From Bacteroidota bacterium (lineage in GTDB: Bacteria; Bacteroidota; Bacteroidia; Bacteroidales; UBA12077), in contig JAHLLG010000003.1 in the NCBI GenBank assembly GCA_020444275.1, positions 62,001 to 126,000 of the forward strand: a DNA stretch of 64,000 nt, read 5' to 3'. This document shows positions 22,324-31,031 of the stretch, one piece after another; the stretch's first letter is position 1, and the number at the start of each line of letters is the position of its first letter. The position numbers and the translations under genes are program-made. Below the pieces are notes generated by a model. The model saw only the letters and a program-made list of their open reading frames with translations, had not been told where the DNA came from and ran no database searches.

Positions 22324-22950
22324 ATGGAAACATTTAAGGAGCAAAACAAAGTGTCTGCTGTTATATTGGCAGGTGGAGCAAACAAAAGGTTTAATGGTAA
22401 AACAAAAGCGAATATCCAGATTAGTGGTATTCGAATTATCACTCGAACAATTAAGGTTTTACACGAATTGTTCGACGATATTATTATTGTGACCAATACG
22501 CCCGATGAATTTAAAGGATTCAGCCATTATACAATTGTTCCCGACGAGATTAAAAATGTTGGACCATTAGGTGGAATTCATGCGGCAATGAAAGTTGCAA
22601 AAAATGATGCTGTTTTTGTTTTTGCCAGCGATATGCCATGTATATCAACAAATTTAATTAAGTATCATATCGAGTTCTACCACAAACGAAAATGTGATGC
22701 AGCTATACCCAGAATAAAAGATTTTAAAGAACCTTTACACGCTATATATAATGCGAGGATTCTTAAAAAATTAGATGAGTTTTTAAGTGGTGCTGATAAA
22801 TACTCTATAGAGAATTTTATTAAAGATTTAAATGTACGCTACAACAACCTGGAGGATACAGAGGAAAACCGTAAAGCCTTTGTGAACATAAATACTCCGG
22901 AGGATCTGTGCACCTGCATGGAACAATATTACGAGTTAAATCACGCATAA
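22324..22950 (+). CDS. mobA: molybdenum cofactor guanylyltransferase
   Basis: 208 residues of the nucleotidyltransferase fold: 'VILAGGANKRFNGKTKA' at the N-terminus (GTP binding), 'VGPLGGIHAAM', and the metal-binding Asp in 'VFASDMPCIS'. It links GMP to Mo-molybdopterin to give the bis-MGD form used by DMSO-reductase-family enzymes. Start at ATG 22324. It is the last gene of the molybdenum locus and is followed by a bidirectional terminator. No molybdoenzyme gene is in the window. Confidence 0.92.
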   Translation: METFKEQNKVSAVILAGGANKRFNGKTKANIQISGIRIITRTIKVLHELFDDIIIVTNTPDEFKGFSHYTIVPDEIKNVGPLGGIHAAMKVAKNDAVFVFASDMPCISTNLIKYHIEFYHKRKCDAAIPRIKDFKEPLHAIYNARILKKLDEFLSGADKYSIENFIKDLNVRYNNLEDTEENRKAFVNINTPEDLCTCMEQYYELNHA

Positions 22951-22953
22951 ATA

Positions 22954-22982
22954 AAAAAGGAGGCTTAAAAAACCTCCTTTTT
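22954..22982. terminator. bidirectional terminator between mobA and dps
   Basis: AAAAAGGAGG (22954-22963) / CCTCCTTTTT (22973-22982) with a 9-nt loop. A/T tracts on both sides serve the convergent genes. Confidence 0.88.
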
Positions 22983-23002
22983 CTTTTGATGATTGATTAA
23001 TT

Positions 23003-23458
23003 TTAATTCATCGATGATTTTAACATCCAAATGCTCTTCTCAAGCGATGAAATAATGTCGCTAACTAATGCTACAGTGCCTTCATCTCCCGATTCAGATG
23101 CAATATCAATAACCTCATAAGCAACCTTGTGCAGCTCTTGCTGATTGTCTAAAACAACTTCTAAACTTTTGCTGGCATCAGTTATATTCTTTACGGCATC
23201 AATCGATGAGTTTTGAATAAAATCTTCATACGTATGCAATGGTGTTTCTTCTAACATTAAAATACGCTCTGCTATTTCATCAATAACTTCTGCCGATTCG
23301 TTGTACAGCTCTTCATACTTTTCGTGTAGCATAAAGAAAAGTTTACCTTTAATATTCCAGTGTAATGCTCTCAAATTTTGATAGTACATTTCGTAATTTG
23401 CCAGTAAACTGTTTAGTTTTTTTACTATTTCTGATTTGTTTTCAATTGTACGCTTCAT
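23003..23458 (-). CDS. dps: Dps-family DNA-binding ferritin-like protein
   Basis: 151 residues, a four-helix ferritin-like subunit. The inter-subunit ferroxidase ligands are visible: 'ALHWNIKGKLFFMLHEKYEE' (two His) and 'VIDEIAERI' (Asp, Glu). Dps forms a 12-mer that oxidises Fe(II) with peroxide, stores iron and protects DNA. It is divergent from an OxyR gene across a 102-bp gap, so peroxide control by that regulator is likely. Confidence 0.94.
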   Translation of the reverse strand: MKRTIENKSEIVKKLNSLLANYEMYYQNLRALHWNIKGKLFFMLHEKYEELYNESAEVIDEIAERILMLEETPLHTYEDFIQNSSIDAVKNITDASKSLEVVLDNQQELHKVAYEVIDIASESGDEGTVALVSDIISSLEKSIWMLKSSMN

Positions 23459-23500
23459 AATATTTATTTTTTTGTGTTTTACTTTGATTAATTTCTATTA

Positions 23501-23508
23501 CAAATGTA
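23501..23508 (-). promoter_or_regulatory. -7 promoter element of dps
   Basis: TACATTTG on the minus strand (TAnnTTTG), 42 nt before the ATG, in the oxyR-dps divergent region. Confidence 0.5.
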
Positions 23509-23560
23509 CTATTGTTATTATTTATAAAAATTATATATTTATAAGAAAAACTTATAGAAA

Positions 23561-24511
23561 ATGACCATTAGTCAGTTTAAATATGTAATAACGATAGCAA
23601 AGTATCGAAGTTTCTCAAAAGCGTCTGAGATGCTTGGTATTACTCAACCAGCACTGACATTACAGGTGCAAAAACTCGAAGAAGAAATCGGTTTTTCGAT
23701 CTTCAATCGTACTACAAAACCGTTATCTGTAACGGGCCAAGGTGAAATAATCGTTGAAAAAGCCACTCTGATTTTGAGTCAGGTTGATCAGCTTTACGAT
23801 ATTGCTGGTGAACTGGAAGGTGAAATAAATGGAGTGCTGCAACTTGGTATTATTCCAACTATAGCTCCATATATTACACCCCTGTTTATTGATGATTTAA
23901 TTAAGAATTATCCTAAACTTACACTGAGTATAAAAGAGCTAATAACCGAGGATATTATTACATCGATAAAAAATGGATCTATTGATGCGGGAATAATTGC
24001 CACACCCGTGCAGGCAAAAGGCGTTGAGTTTAAAAAGTTGTTTTATGAAAAGTTCTATCTTTTTGTTTCAGAAAAGAATAGTTTATATCAAAAAGATGCA
24101 ATTAGAATTGATGAACTCGAGTTAAATAATCTGTGGTATTTGAATGAAGGCAACTGTTTTCAAAATCAGGTAAATGCATTGTGTAAAATATCCAGTAAAA
24201 TTATTGAAAAGCAAAATTTAAAATATCATAGTAACTCCATAGAATCATTACGGTATATTGTTGAGCAACGTGGCGGAATGACCTTTATACCTGAGTTAGC
24301 AACCTTAACTGTTACTCCTGATCAAGAAGATATGATTAAAAGTATCGATGGATTGCAACCGGTTAGAGAGATCAGTTTGGTTACCGCAAAATTTGTTGCT
24401 AAACAAAAATTAATAGATGCTTTTTTGGAGGTACTTATGCAAAATATTCCGTCTAAAATGATCTCGTTGCAAAGTAACATGATCTTGGACACCGAAATAA
24501 TTACTGATTGA
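23561..24511 (+). CDS. oxyR: hydrogen-peroxide-sensing LysR-type regulator
   Basis: 316 residues. The N-terminal LysR helix-turn-helix is '[20 protein letters not shown]' (16-35), followed by a periplasmic-binding-type sensor domain. In the sensor, '[14 protein letters not shown]' places cysteines at 199 and 208, exactly the spacing and numbering of the redox pair in E. coli OxyR. This supports disulfide-based peroxide sensing. It is divergent from dps, its probable target. Its last 11 bp overlap the convergent yidD gene. Confidence 0.93.
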   Translation: MTISQFKYVITIAKYRSFSKASEMLGITQPALTLQVQKLEEEIGFSIFNRTTKPLSVTGQGEIIVEKATLILSQVDQLYDIAGELEGEINGVLQLGIIPTIAPYITPLFIDDLIKNYPKLTLSIKELITEDIITSIKNGSIDAGIIATPVQAKGVEFKKLFYEKFYLFVSEKNSLYQKDAIRIDELELNNLWYLNEGNCFQNQVNALCKISSKIIEKQNLKYHSNSIESLRYIVEQRGGMTFIPELATLTVTPDQEDMIKSIDGLQPVREISLVTAKFVAKQKLIDAFLEVLMQNIPSKMISLQSNMILDTEIITD

Positions 24512-24794
24512 TATCTTCTTTAGCAGCACGTTTTGCCGCCTTGTATTTTTTGATCATAATTTTAGGTACCGGATCGTATCCATGTGTTCCCCAGGGATGA
24601 CACCTGGAAATTCTTTTAATTCCCAGCCAGCTACCTCTAATTGGACCGTGAATTTTTACAGCTTGTATGTAATATTCAGAGCAGGTTGGTGTATGACGGC
24701 ACGAAGCAGGTGTAAATGGAGATATCCCGTACTTATATATATATACAGGTATCAAAAATATATAACCCAATATTTTTTTAATGGTTTTAAGCAT
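24501..24794 (-). CDS. yidD: membrane protein insertion efficiency factor
   Basis: 97 residues from ATG 24794 ('[19 protein letters not shown]'). The longer upstream frame runs through palindromic repeats and is not credible. Conserved features: '[11 protein letters not shown]', '[10 protein letters not shown]', '[15 protein letters not shown]' and 'DPVP'. YidD helps YidC insert inner-membrane proteins. It is usually beside rpmH/rnpA, but here it is separate, convergent with and overlapping oxyR by 11 bp. The tail is Lys/Ala-rich. Confidence 0.93.
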   Translation of the reverse strand: MLKTIKKILGYIFLIPVYIYKYGISPFTPASCRHTPTCSEYYIQAVKIHGPIRGSWLGIKRISRCHPWGTHGYDPVPKIMIKKYKAAKRAAKEDINQ

Positions 24795-24819
24795 TTTGCA
24801 AAGGTATATATTAAAAAAG

Positions 24820-24902
24820 AAAGTTGTCATACTGAGTTTATCGAAGTATAGACAACTTTCGTAATAATTTAATGTCATACTGGATTCGTCAAAGTATGAC
24901 AT
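24820..24902. repeat. pair of palindromic dispersed repeats (GTCATACT...AGTATGAC type)
   Basis: Two adjacent hairpins. Copy A: AAAGTTGTC (24820-24828) / GACAACTTT (24851-24859), with an inner ATACT...AGTAT. Copy B: AATGTCATACT (24871-24881) / AGTATGACATT (24892-24902). Both share the centre 'ga(g)tt..tcg(a)aagtat'. They lie between nrfA and yidD and may act as mRNA ends. Confidence 0.75.
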
Positions 24903-24921
24903 TCGTTTTAAGATATAATAA

Positions 24922-26424
24922 TTATAAGTTTTTTGTTTTATATGTTTTTTCTCTCTCAGCGGCCTTTGTATCCCATTCAGGTACAACTTCTTCCATAAAT
25001 TTTTCTTTTTCGGAATTGAGTTTTTCTACATCTAATCCAATAAATTCTTGTGCTTTTTCTTTGGTTACTATATTGGGATAAGGAACCTCTTCATTAAATC
25101 CAAGTGATGCCAGTACTCTGGCAAGTTTTATTCTTGCATCGTGGGCCGCATCCAGCCCGGTTGATAATACACGAGCAGATTCTATTGGACTGTGGAAGGA
25201 AGCACCGTGACTGGCTGCTATATAATCCCAACGCCACTGGGCGTGTCTTATGTCCATTAAAATATCTTCCATTTGATTTTCTGTGGCACCCAGTTCCCAA
25301 GCTTTTCCTGCTTCGACATGAGCTCTTACAATTTCTTTTTCAAGCTCATCTCTCGTTTCTTTGATTTTATCTTGTCGCTCATATACGTTTGCTAATAATT
25401 CAGAAGTCTCTTCACGATGACAAACCTGACAGGTATTAGCGATATTATTTAAAGGACTCTGGATTTTGTGATCAGTAAATTTTTGTCCGCCTTCATTAAT
25501 GTATGGCATGTGACAATCAGCACAGGCTAATCCTCGTTGTGCATGTATCCCGGTTTGGAAAATCTCAAAATCGGGATGTTGTGCTTTTAACATAGGAGCT
25601 TTACTAATCGAATGTGTCCAGTCTTTAAAATCATACGAATCATAATATGCTTCCATCTCCTCAACTGAAGTGCCCTCTTCCCAGGGGAACGTAAGATAAT
25701 TACCTTCTCCTTTAAAGTAGTATTCTACATGACACTGTGCACAAACCAGTTTGCGCATATCCTGATGACTCACCGTATTAATATCCATATTCATGCTTTG
25801 GTAACCTTCAACAAGTGCTGGGCGAGAAATACGTAGGTTCATATTTTGTGCATCATGGCAGTCGGCACAACCAATATTATTAACAATTTGGTGTCCCTCT
25901 TCTTCCCATGAACCTTTATAAAATTCGGCTACTCCGACTTCTTGCATTCTTCTTGGAACATCGGGGCTCTTGCAGGTCCAGCAGGTGTTTGGCATTGGAC
26001 TTGTTTTTCCATCAACAGGGGCACCTGTTCTGAGAATTTTTCTTATATCATCGATAGCATGTTCATGCCCTTTACCTTGATTATACTCTTTAGAAAAACC
26101 ATATCCGGCCCATAAAACAACTAAACGAGGATCCTCTTCAAGCATATCACGGGGGGCACTTCCATTGTATTTGCTTTTAAACGATGTGTCTTTTGTTTGC
26201 AAAAACCTGTTGTACTGTCGTGGAAAATTTTCACCCCACACTTCGTTGCGAGGTTCCCACTGCGAATGTTCAACTGTTGGTGTATAAGCAAATACAGCTT
26301 CAGCTCTTCGTTCTATAATTGAAGACGCTAATAAACCTAAAAAGAAAACAATAATTATCGTTGCTATAAATAATACCCATCCTTTCCAGGGTTTTTCTTT
26401 AATTTGATCGGTTATTGGTTTCAT
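24922..26424 (-). CDS. nrfA: ammonia-forming cytochrome c nitrite reductase, catalytic subunit
   Basis: 500 residues. An N-terminal signal-anchor helix (about 16-34) is followed by a pentaheme domain. The active-site heme motif is CWTCK (148-152), with lysine as ligand. The other hemes are CADCH (186-190), CAQCH (228-232), CADCH (301-305) and CQVCH (332-336). It reduces nitrite to ammonium with six electrons on the periplasmic side. The order nrfH-nrfA with a 19-bp gap matches the NrfHA type, in which NrfH feeds electrons from menaquinol. Confidence 0.97.
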   Translation of the reverse strand: MKPITDQIKEKPWKGWVLFIATIIIVFFLGLLASSIIERRAEAVFAYTPTVEHSQWEPRNEVWGENFPRQYNRFLQTKDTSFKSKYNGSAPRDMLEEDPRLVVLWAGYGFSKEYNQGKGHEHAIDDIRKILRTGAPVDGKTSPMPNTCWTCKSPDVPRRMQEVGVAEFYKGSWEEEGHQIVNNIGCADCHDAQNMNLRISRPALVEGYQSMNMDINTVSHQDMRKLVCAQCHVEYYFKGEGNYLTFPWEEGTSVEEMEAYYDSYDFKDWTHSISKAPMLKAQHPDFEIFQTGIHAQRGLACADCHMPYINEGGQKFTDHKIQSPLNNIANTCQVCHREETSELLANVYERQDKIKETRDELEKEIVRAHVEAGKAWELGATENQMEDILMDIRHAQWRWDYIAASHGASFHSPIESARVLSTGLDAAHDARIKLARVLASLGFNEEVPYPNIVTKEKAQEFIGLDVEKLNSEKEKFMEEVVPEWDTKAAEREKTYKTKNL

Positions 26425-26443
26425 AAGTTATTTTGTTATTGTT

Positions 26444-27025
26444 TTATTCATTTGTTAGTTCTTTTATCCATGATGGTACAGGACTTTCGGGCAGCGGAGC
26501 TCTGGCATTGGGCACAATGGATAAGCTGTTAACCCTTCCATGAGGTGTTTCCCGATGGCATTCCCAACATAGCCTGTTCTCACGATCTGAGTGATAATTG
26601 GTATTGCGAATTTGTTGCTGAGCGGTTAATAAAAGCTGCTCATGGCAACGTATACAGTTTTGCTGCACAACTCCAATACCGGCTTCTTTAATATGAATTA
26701 CCTGAGGTTCTGCTCTTAATGTAAATATTGTAGCATGTCGTAATCCATCTTTTGCCTTAAAATAGTAGTGTGAAAACAAATTATTATGAGGTACATGACA
26801 GTCATTGCAACTGGCAATTTCTCTGTGCGAACTATGATTCCATGTCGCAAACTGTGGTACCATGATGTGACAATTAATACATGTTTGAGGATCATCAGAA
26901 AGGTAAGAAGCAGCTTTTGATATATAAACAGAATAAGCTGACAAACCTATGAAAATAGCTAATGCAACTGTAACAGGTAGTTTCCAACGATCGGGGGGTG
27001 TAAACTTATCAATAAATTTAAACAT
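26444..27025 (-). CDS. nrfH: cytochrome c nitrite reductase, membrane tetraheme subunit
   Basis: 193 residues of the NapC/NrfH family. One transmembrane helix (about 17-35) anchors four heme sites: CINCH (49-53), CNDCH (73-77), CIRCH (124-128) and CWECH (153-157). The first reads CINCHIM, the CxxCHxM motif in which Met is the unusual heme-1 ligand of NrfH. It oxidises menaquinol and passes electrons to NrfA. It is the first gene of the nrfHA pair, with an inverted repeat 2 nt upstream of its ATG. Confidence 0.95.
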   Translation of the reverse strand: MFKFIDKFTPPDRWKLPVTVALAIFIGLSAYSVYISKAASYLSDDPQTCINCHIMVPQFATWNHSSHREIASCNDCHVPHNNLFSHYYFKAKDGLRHATIFTLRAEPQVIHIKEAGIGVVQQNCIRCHEQLLLTAQQQIRNTNYHSDRENRLCWECHRETPHGRVNSLSIVPNARAPLPESPVPSWIKELTNE

Positions 27026-27026
27026 A

Positions 27027-27056
27027 ACCTTGGTTTGCTGGTGTTTAAACCAAAGT
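27027..27056 (-). promoter_or_regulatory. inverted repeat directly upstream of nrfH
   Basis: ACCTTGGTTT (27027-27036) and AAACCAAAGT (27047-27056) match in 9 of 10 pairs across 10 nt. The repeat ends 2 nt from the start codon. It could be an operator or a hairpin that hides the start. Confidence 0.45.
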
Positions 27057-27138
27057 TACAAAATATATGGAAAAAAGGTAATTAAATGCTTTATTTCTTT
27101 TATTATTTAATTTTAATCTAAATTTTAATAAGTGGTTG

Positions 27139-27375
27139 TTAGTTAATTTTTCTGACTTTCTGGAAGGATGTAGCAGCGTCTATCATCTTGGCATAACTTA
27201 CTTTTTGCTTGGTTTTTATGGATTCATATTCGTATCCATTTTCTCCTTCAAGTAACATGCTTTCGCCCATTTCGTAACGCATACAATCTACTTTATCACC
27301 AACTTGTAAAGGATTTCCGTCAATATCCTGAAGTTGTCTTTTCTTCTTTTTTTTCTTAAAAATATTAAGTGCCAT
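27139..27375 (-). CDS. small basic protein of unknown function
   Basis: 78 residues starting 'MALNIFKKKKKKRQLQ', then 'NPLQVGDKVDCMRYEMGES' and a Lys-rich end. The central 'VGDKV' strand and turns look like a small SH3/KOW-like barrel, but I do not recognise the family. It lies between nrfH and the E1 dehydrogenase, on the same strand as both and separated from the latter by a terminator. It may be co-transcribed with nrfHA (113-bp gap). Confidence 0.6.
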   Translation of the reverse strand: MALNIFKKKKKKRQLQDIDGNPLQVGDKVDCMRYEMGESMLLEGENGYEYESIKTKQKVSYAKMIDAATSFQKVRKIN

Positions 27376-27406
27376 AATGTTATTCTTTGCCTAAAGATAT
27401 AAAAAA

Positions 27407-27431
27407 AGCTGCAATGAATCACATTGCAGCT
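27407..27431 (-). terminator. terminator of the E1 dehydrogenase gene
   Basis: AGCTGCAATG (27407-27416) / CATTGCAGCT (27422-27431), a perfect 10-bp stem with a 5-nt loop. A T7 run follows on the minus strand. Confidence 0.92.
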
Positions 27432-27459
27432 ATCTCTATCGCTCTTAATATATGTCCAA

Positions 27460-29901
27460 TTAGTATAGTTCCGGATATTTCTTTGGATCTGCTTCGTTCA
27501 TCATAGCATAAATTGCTTCGAAAACATCTTCAGCATTAGGATTTGAGAAGTAGTCTCCATCCGATGTATACGCTGGTCTGTGATCTTTTGCAGTTACTGT
27601 TCTTGGATCCGAATCCAGATGGTAATAACCACTTTGATCCTCCAGAACTTTCTGCATCATATAGGATGTAGCTCCACCCGGAACATCTTCATCGAAAAAT
27701 ACGACTCTGTTTGTTTTCTTAATCGATTCTGCTATGATATGTTTTTTGTCGAATGGTAAAAGTGTCTGAACATCGATAAGCTCAACTGAAATATCGAACT
27801 CTTTAAGTTGTTCAACAGCATCTTGTGCAATCCGCACACATGAACCATAAGTAACCAGGGTTATATCTTTACCTTCCTGAAGTATTTCAGGTACGCCTAA
27901 TGGTATTTTATATTCTCCGATGTTTTCAGGACGCTTTTCACGTAACCTGTATCCATTCAATGGTTCAATAACCAATGCAGGATCTTCACCTTCCATTAAA
28001 GTATTATAAAACCCGGCTGCTTGTGTCATGTTGCGTGGCACACAAATATAAATTCCACGAATTGAGTTTATCACCATACTTAGAGGTGATCCAGAGTGCC
28101 AGATTCCTTCCAGTCGATGACCACGAGTACTAATAATAAGAGGAGCAACTTGACCACCGGCTGTTCTGTAGTGAGTTGTTGCTAAATCATCACTCATGCC
28201 TTGCAGTGCATACAACAGATAATCGAAATATTGTATTTCGGCTACCGGGCGTAAGCCACGTAATGCAAGTCCAATACCTTGACCAAGAATGGTTTGTTCG
28301 CGAATTCCGGTATCAGTAACTCGCAGTTCTCCATATTTTTCCTGCAATCCTTCGTACGATTGGTTAACACCTCCAATACTTCCGGCATCTTCACCAAAAG
28401 TTACTAGTTTTGGATATTTATTAAACAGGTAATCCCAGTTGTCGCGAAGTATTTCACGGCCGGCAACTTCTTTAGAATCCGGTTTGAAAATAGGTTTAAC
28501 CTCTTTTACATTTAATGCAGAATGCTCTGTTTCGTTATGAAGTTTTGTGTTATATCTTTCGTAGTTATCTTCGTAGTTTCTATCGAGCCAGTTGGTTAAA
28601 TCTTTTTGTAATTTCTCACGAATATTACAATCGGTACAAACATGTCGCAGGATTTTCTTGGCTGTACTAAAATTATCTTTACGAATAGGATCAACGATTT
28701 TTTTAAGGTCGTTGGTAAATGTTCCTACCTTATCGTAACCTTCCCGTTTACATTGACATGATCTGTTGTCGATTAGATCAACCAGCTTATCGCGTTCTGC
28801 TTTTACCGGTGCTTTAAACTTTTTCCAGGCATCTTTTTTAGCTTGTTTTGCTTCATCTATAGCCTCTTTTTCAATTGCATCCAATTCTTTGTTAGTAGCA
28901 ATTTTTTCTTTAAGGATCCACTCACGCATTTTTTTCAATCCATCAAATTCTTCTTCCCACTTTAGGCGTTCTTCTGATTTATATCTTTCATGCGATCCTG
29001 ATGTTGAGTGTCCTTGTGGTTGTGTTATTTCTTCAATATGAAACACTACCGGAACATGCTCTTTACGAGCAATGTCGACACCTTCCTTAAAGGTTTTTAG
29101 TAAATGTGGATAATCCCATCCTTTGCTTTTTAGAATTACAATACCTGGCTTATCTTTGGTGCGCTCAAATCCTTTTAGTACCTCGGATATACTTCCTTTT
29201 GTGGTTTGGTATTTTTTAGGAACAGAAATTCCGTAACCATCATCCCAAACAGCTATAACAGCAGGAGCCTGCAAGACACCAACTGCATTAATTGATTCCC
29301 AAAATTGGCCCTCGGAGGTACTTGCATCTCCAATGGTTCCAAAAGCTACTTCGTTCCCTTTATCTGATAATTCTTTAAATTGATGTAATTGCTTAATATT
29401 TCGATATAACTTAGATGCATAGCCTAATCCTACCCAACGTGCCATTTGTCCAGCAGTAGGTGAAATGTCGGCCGATGAATTTTTTTGTTTCATTAAATCT
29501 TTCCAGGTACCATCATCATTCAAGCTTCGTGTCGAAAAGTGATTATTAAATGACCGGCCTCCATTTCCCGGATTTAACTTTACATCTGTTTCTCCATAAA
29601 GCTGAGCAAAAAATTCCTCGGCAGTGAACAATCCTGCAGCCATCATAAAAGTTTGATCACGATAATATCCCGATCTCCAGTCGCCATTTTTGAATTGTTT
29701 GGCCATTGCAATCTGTGCAATTTCTTTACCATCACCAAATATTCCAAATTTTGCCTTTCCGGTTAATACTTCTTTTCTACCCATTAAGCTTATCTGGCGG
29801 CTTACATTGGCAATTTTATAATCATTTAAAACTTCTTTTTTATCGAAGTTGCTTTCTGTTTTACTTTTCTTAGTCGTTTTTTCTGCTGTTTTTGTACTCA
29901 T
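27460..29901 (-). CDS. fused 2-oxoacid dehydrogenase E1 component (alpha+beta)
   Basis: 813 residues. Residues ~25-370 are E1-alpha with thiamine-diphosphate-binding 'GTIGDASTSEGQFWESINAV' (189-208). Residues ~475-813 are E1-beta/transketolase-like, with 'TFGEDAGSIGGVNQSYEGL' and 'VTYGSCVRIAQDAVEQL'. Fused E1 enzymes of this kind in Bacteroidota act on branched-chain 2-oxoacids or pyruvate, with E2 and lipoamide dehydrogenase. Between the halves is a ~100-residue charged linker with cysteines at 382, 384, 422 and 425 (SCQC and VCTDC), a possible metal site. The lipoamide dehydrogenase gene is 29 kb away; E2 is not in the window. Confidence 0.9.
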   Translation of the reverse strand: MSTKTAEKTTKKSKTESNFDKKEVLNDYKIANVSRQISLMGRKEVLTGKAKFGIFGDGKEIAQIAMAKQFKNGDWRSGYYRDQTFMMAAGLFTAEEFFAQLYGETDVKLNPGNGGRSFNNHFSTRSLNDDGTWKDLMKQKNSSADISPTAGQMARWVGLGYASKLYRNIKQLHQFKELSDKGNEVAFGTIGDASTSEGQFWESINAVGVLQAPAVIAVWDDGYGISVPKKYQTTKGSISEVLKGFERTKDKPGIVILKSKGWDYPHLLKTFKEGVDIARKEHVPVVFHIEEITQPQGHSTSGSHERYKSEERLKWEEEFDGLKKMREWILKEKIATNKELDAIEKEAIDEAKQAKKDAWKKFKAPVKAERDKLVDLIDNRSCQCKREGYDKVGTFTNDLKKIVDPIRKDNFSTAKKILRHVCTDCNIREKLQKDLTNWLDRNYEDNYERYNTKLHNETEHSALNVKEVKPIFKPDSKEVAGREILRDNWDYLFNKYPKLVTFGEDAGSIGGVNQSYEGLQEKYGELRVTDTGIREQTILGQGIGLALRGLRPVAEIQYFDYLLYALQGMSDDLATTHYRTAGGQVAPLIISTRGHRLEGIWHSGSPLSMVINSIRGIYICVPRNMTQAAGFYNTLMEGEDPALVIEPLNGYRLREKRPENIGEYKIPLGVPEILQEGKDITLVTYGSCVRIAQDAVEQLKEFDISVELIDVQTLLPFDKKHIIAESIKKTNRVVFFDEDVPGGATSYMMQKVLEDQSGYYHLDSDPRTVTAKDHRPAYTSDGDYFSNPNAEDVFEAIYAMMNEADPKKYPELY

Positions 29902-30008
29902 AGCTATTTTCGTTTGTCGTCAACTGTCTATTTTATTGAAAACTATTAATTTACTAAAATTATTGATGAATGTAAAGATTCTGATCGTTTAATGTAGAAT
30001 TAAATATC

Positions 30009-30016
30009 TATCTTTG
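30009..30016 (+). promoter_or_regulatory. -7 promoter element of the small membrane-protein gene
   Basis: TATCTTTG (TAnnTTTG), 32 nt before the ATG at 30049. A TTTA at 29988-29991, 17 nt upstream, could be the -33. Confidence 0.5.
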
Positions 30017-30048
30017 TATTCGAATCTTATAACAACAAATTATCAGTA

Positions 30049-30279
30049 ATGTTTATAGAATTACTTCTTTTAGTATTAGGTTTATTAGCCTTAGCATTTA
30101 TGGCTATAGGATTTAATATATTTTTCAGAAAAAAGAAATTTCCGAATACTTCGGTTGGTGGAAACAAGGAAATGCGCAAACTGGGGTTGTCGTGTGCAAA
30201 ACATGAAGAAATAAAGTGCAGAAGGCAAATAGACAGAACCACAGGACAGGTTAGCTGTCAGGGCTGTGGTCACTCCTAG
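30049..30279 (+). CDS. membrane-anchored small cysteine-motif protein
   Basis: 76 residues. One N-terminal transmembrane helix ('LLLLVLGLLALAFMAIGFNIFF') is followed by a basic stretch and a Cys-containing tail: 'LSCAKHEEIKCRRQ' and 'VSCQGCGHS'. Four cysteines in C-x8-C...C-x2-C spacing could bind zinc. Similar small proteins are common in Bacteroidota genomes but have no assigned function that I know. It has its own -7 element, and osmC follows with another. Confidence 0.65.
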   Translation: MFIELLLLVLGLLALAFMAIGFNIFFRKKKFPNTSVGGNKEMRKLGLSCAKHEEIKCRRQIDRTTGQVSCQGCGHS

Positions 30280-30332
30280 TGATATTAATAATTCTTCACA
30301 TTATTACATCAATTATCTAAACTTAATTTATC

Positions 30333-30340
30333 TATATTTG
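30333..30340 (+). promoter_or_regulatory. -7 promoter element of the OsmC-family gene
   Basis: TATATTTG (TAnnTTTG), 27 nt before the ATG at 30368. Confidence 0.5.
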
Positions 30341-30367
30341 TTATACTCATTAATAAATTGATGAAGT

Positions 30368-30784
30368 ATGGAAGCTATTGAGACAATAAGAACAACGTAT
30401 ACAGGACAACTAAGAACAGAAGCAACGCATGTTCGATCTGGTAACAAGCTAATTACCGATGCACCCGTTGATAATCATGGTAAAGGCGAAACATTTTCAC
30501 CTACAGATCTGTTGGCAACATCATTAGCCAGTTGTATTTTTACTATTATGGGAATAAAAGCCGAAGCTGCAGGATTTAGTATTGATGGAGCTACGGCTAA
30601 AACCTGGAAAATTATGTCGGAAAATCCGCGTAGAGTAGCTGAGGTAAAAATCGAATATGATTTTACCATGCTCGATTTAACGGATAAGCAAAAGAAGATT
30701 TTACAAGCTTTGGTAAAAGTTTCACCTGTTCCGTTGAGCTTGCACGATGAAACAAAACAAAACATTTCAATCAAGTTTAAATAG
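30368..30784 (+). CDS. OsmC/Ohr-family protein
   Basis: 138 residues of the OsmC fold. 'FSPTDLLATSLASCIFTIMG' carries the conserved first Cys (C56). The usual second Cys, in a 'CPV' motif, is Ser here ('VSPVPLSLHD'). OsmC proteins reduce organic hydroperoxides through the Cys pair, so this member may lack classical peroxidase activity or use another thiol. It is cytoplasmic. No partner gene is evident. Confidence 0.88.
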   Translation: MEAIETIRTTYTGQLRTEATHVRSGNKLITDAPVDNHGKGETFSPTDLLATSLASCIFTIMGIKAEAAGFSIDGATAKTWKIMSENPRRVAEVKIEYDFTMLDLTDKQKKILQALVKVSPVPLSLHDETKQNISIKFK

Positions 30785-31031
30785 GGCAAAGGTCTTTGGA
30801 GTTAACTTTTCCACAATGCTATTCTTTTTATATAGGAAAGATTATTACCTGTTGAAAACTATTTAAGATTTTGATAAATAGTTTATTACATATAACTTTT
30901 AGAATCTAAATCCGTAGTACGTTATAGATTAATTGGAATGAAACTGGTTAATAATCCTCTTCTGTGTTTTGATAAAAGTTGAATTTTGTGTTATTTTGGC
31001 GCTTGATAAAGAACAAAAGTTCTGAAAATAA

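Noticed and set aside
24795-24986. 64-residue N-terminal extension of YidD
   Set aside because: Encoded by palindromic repeats; the family starts at 'MLKTIKK'.
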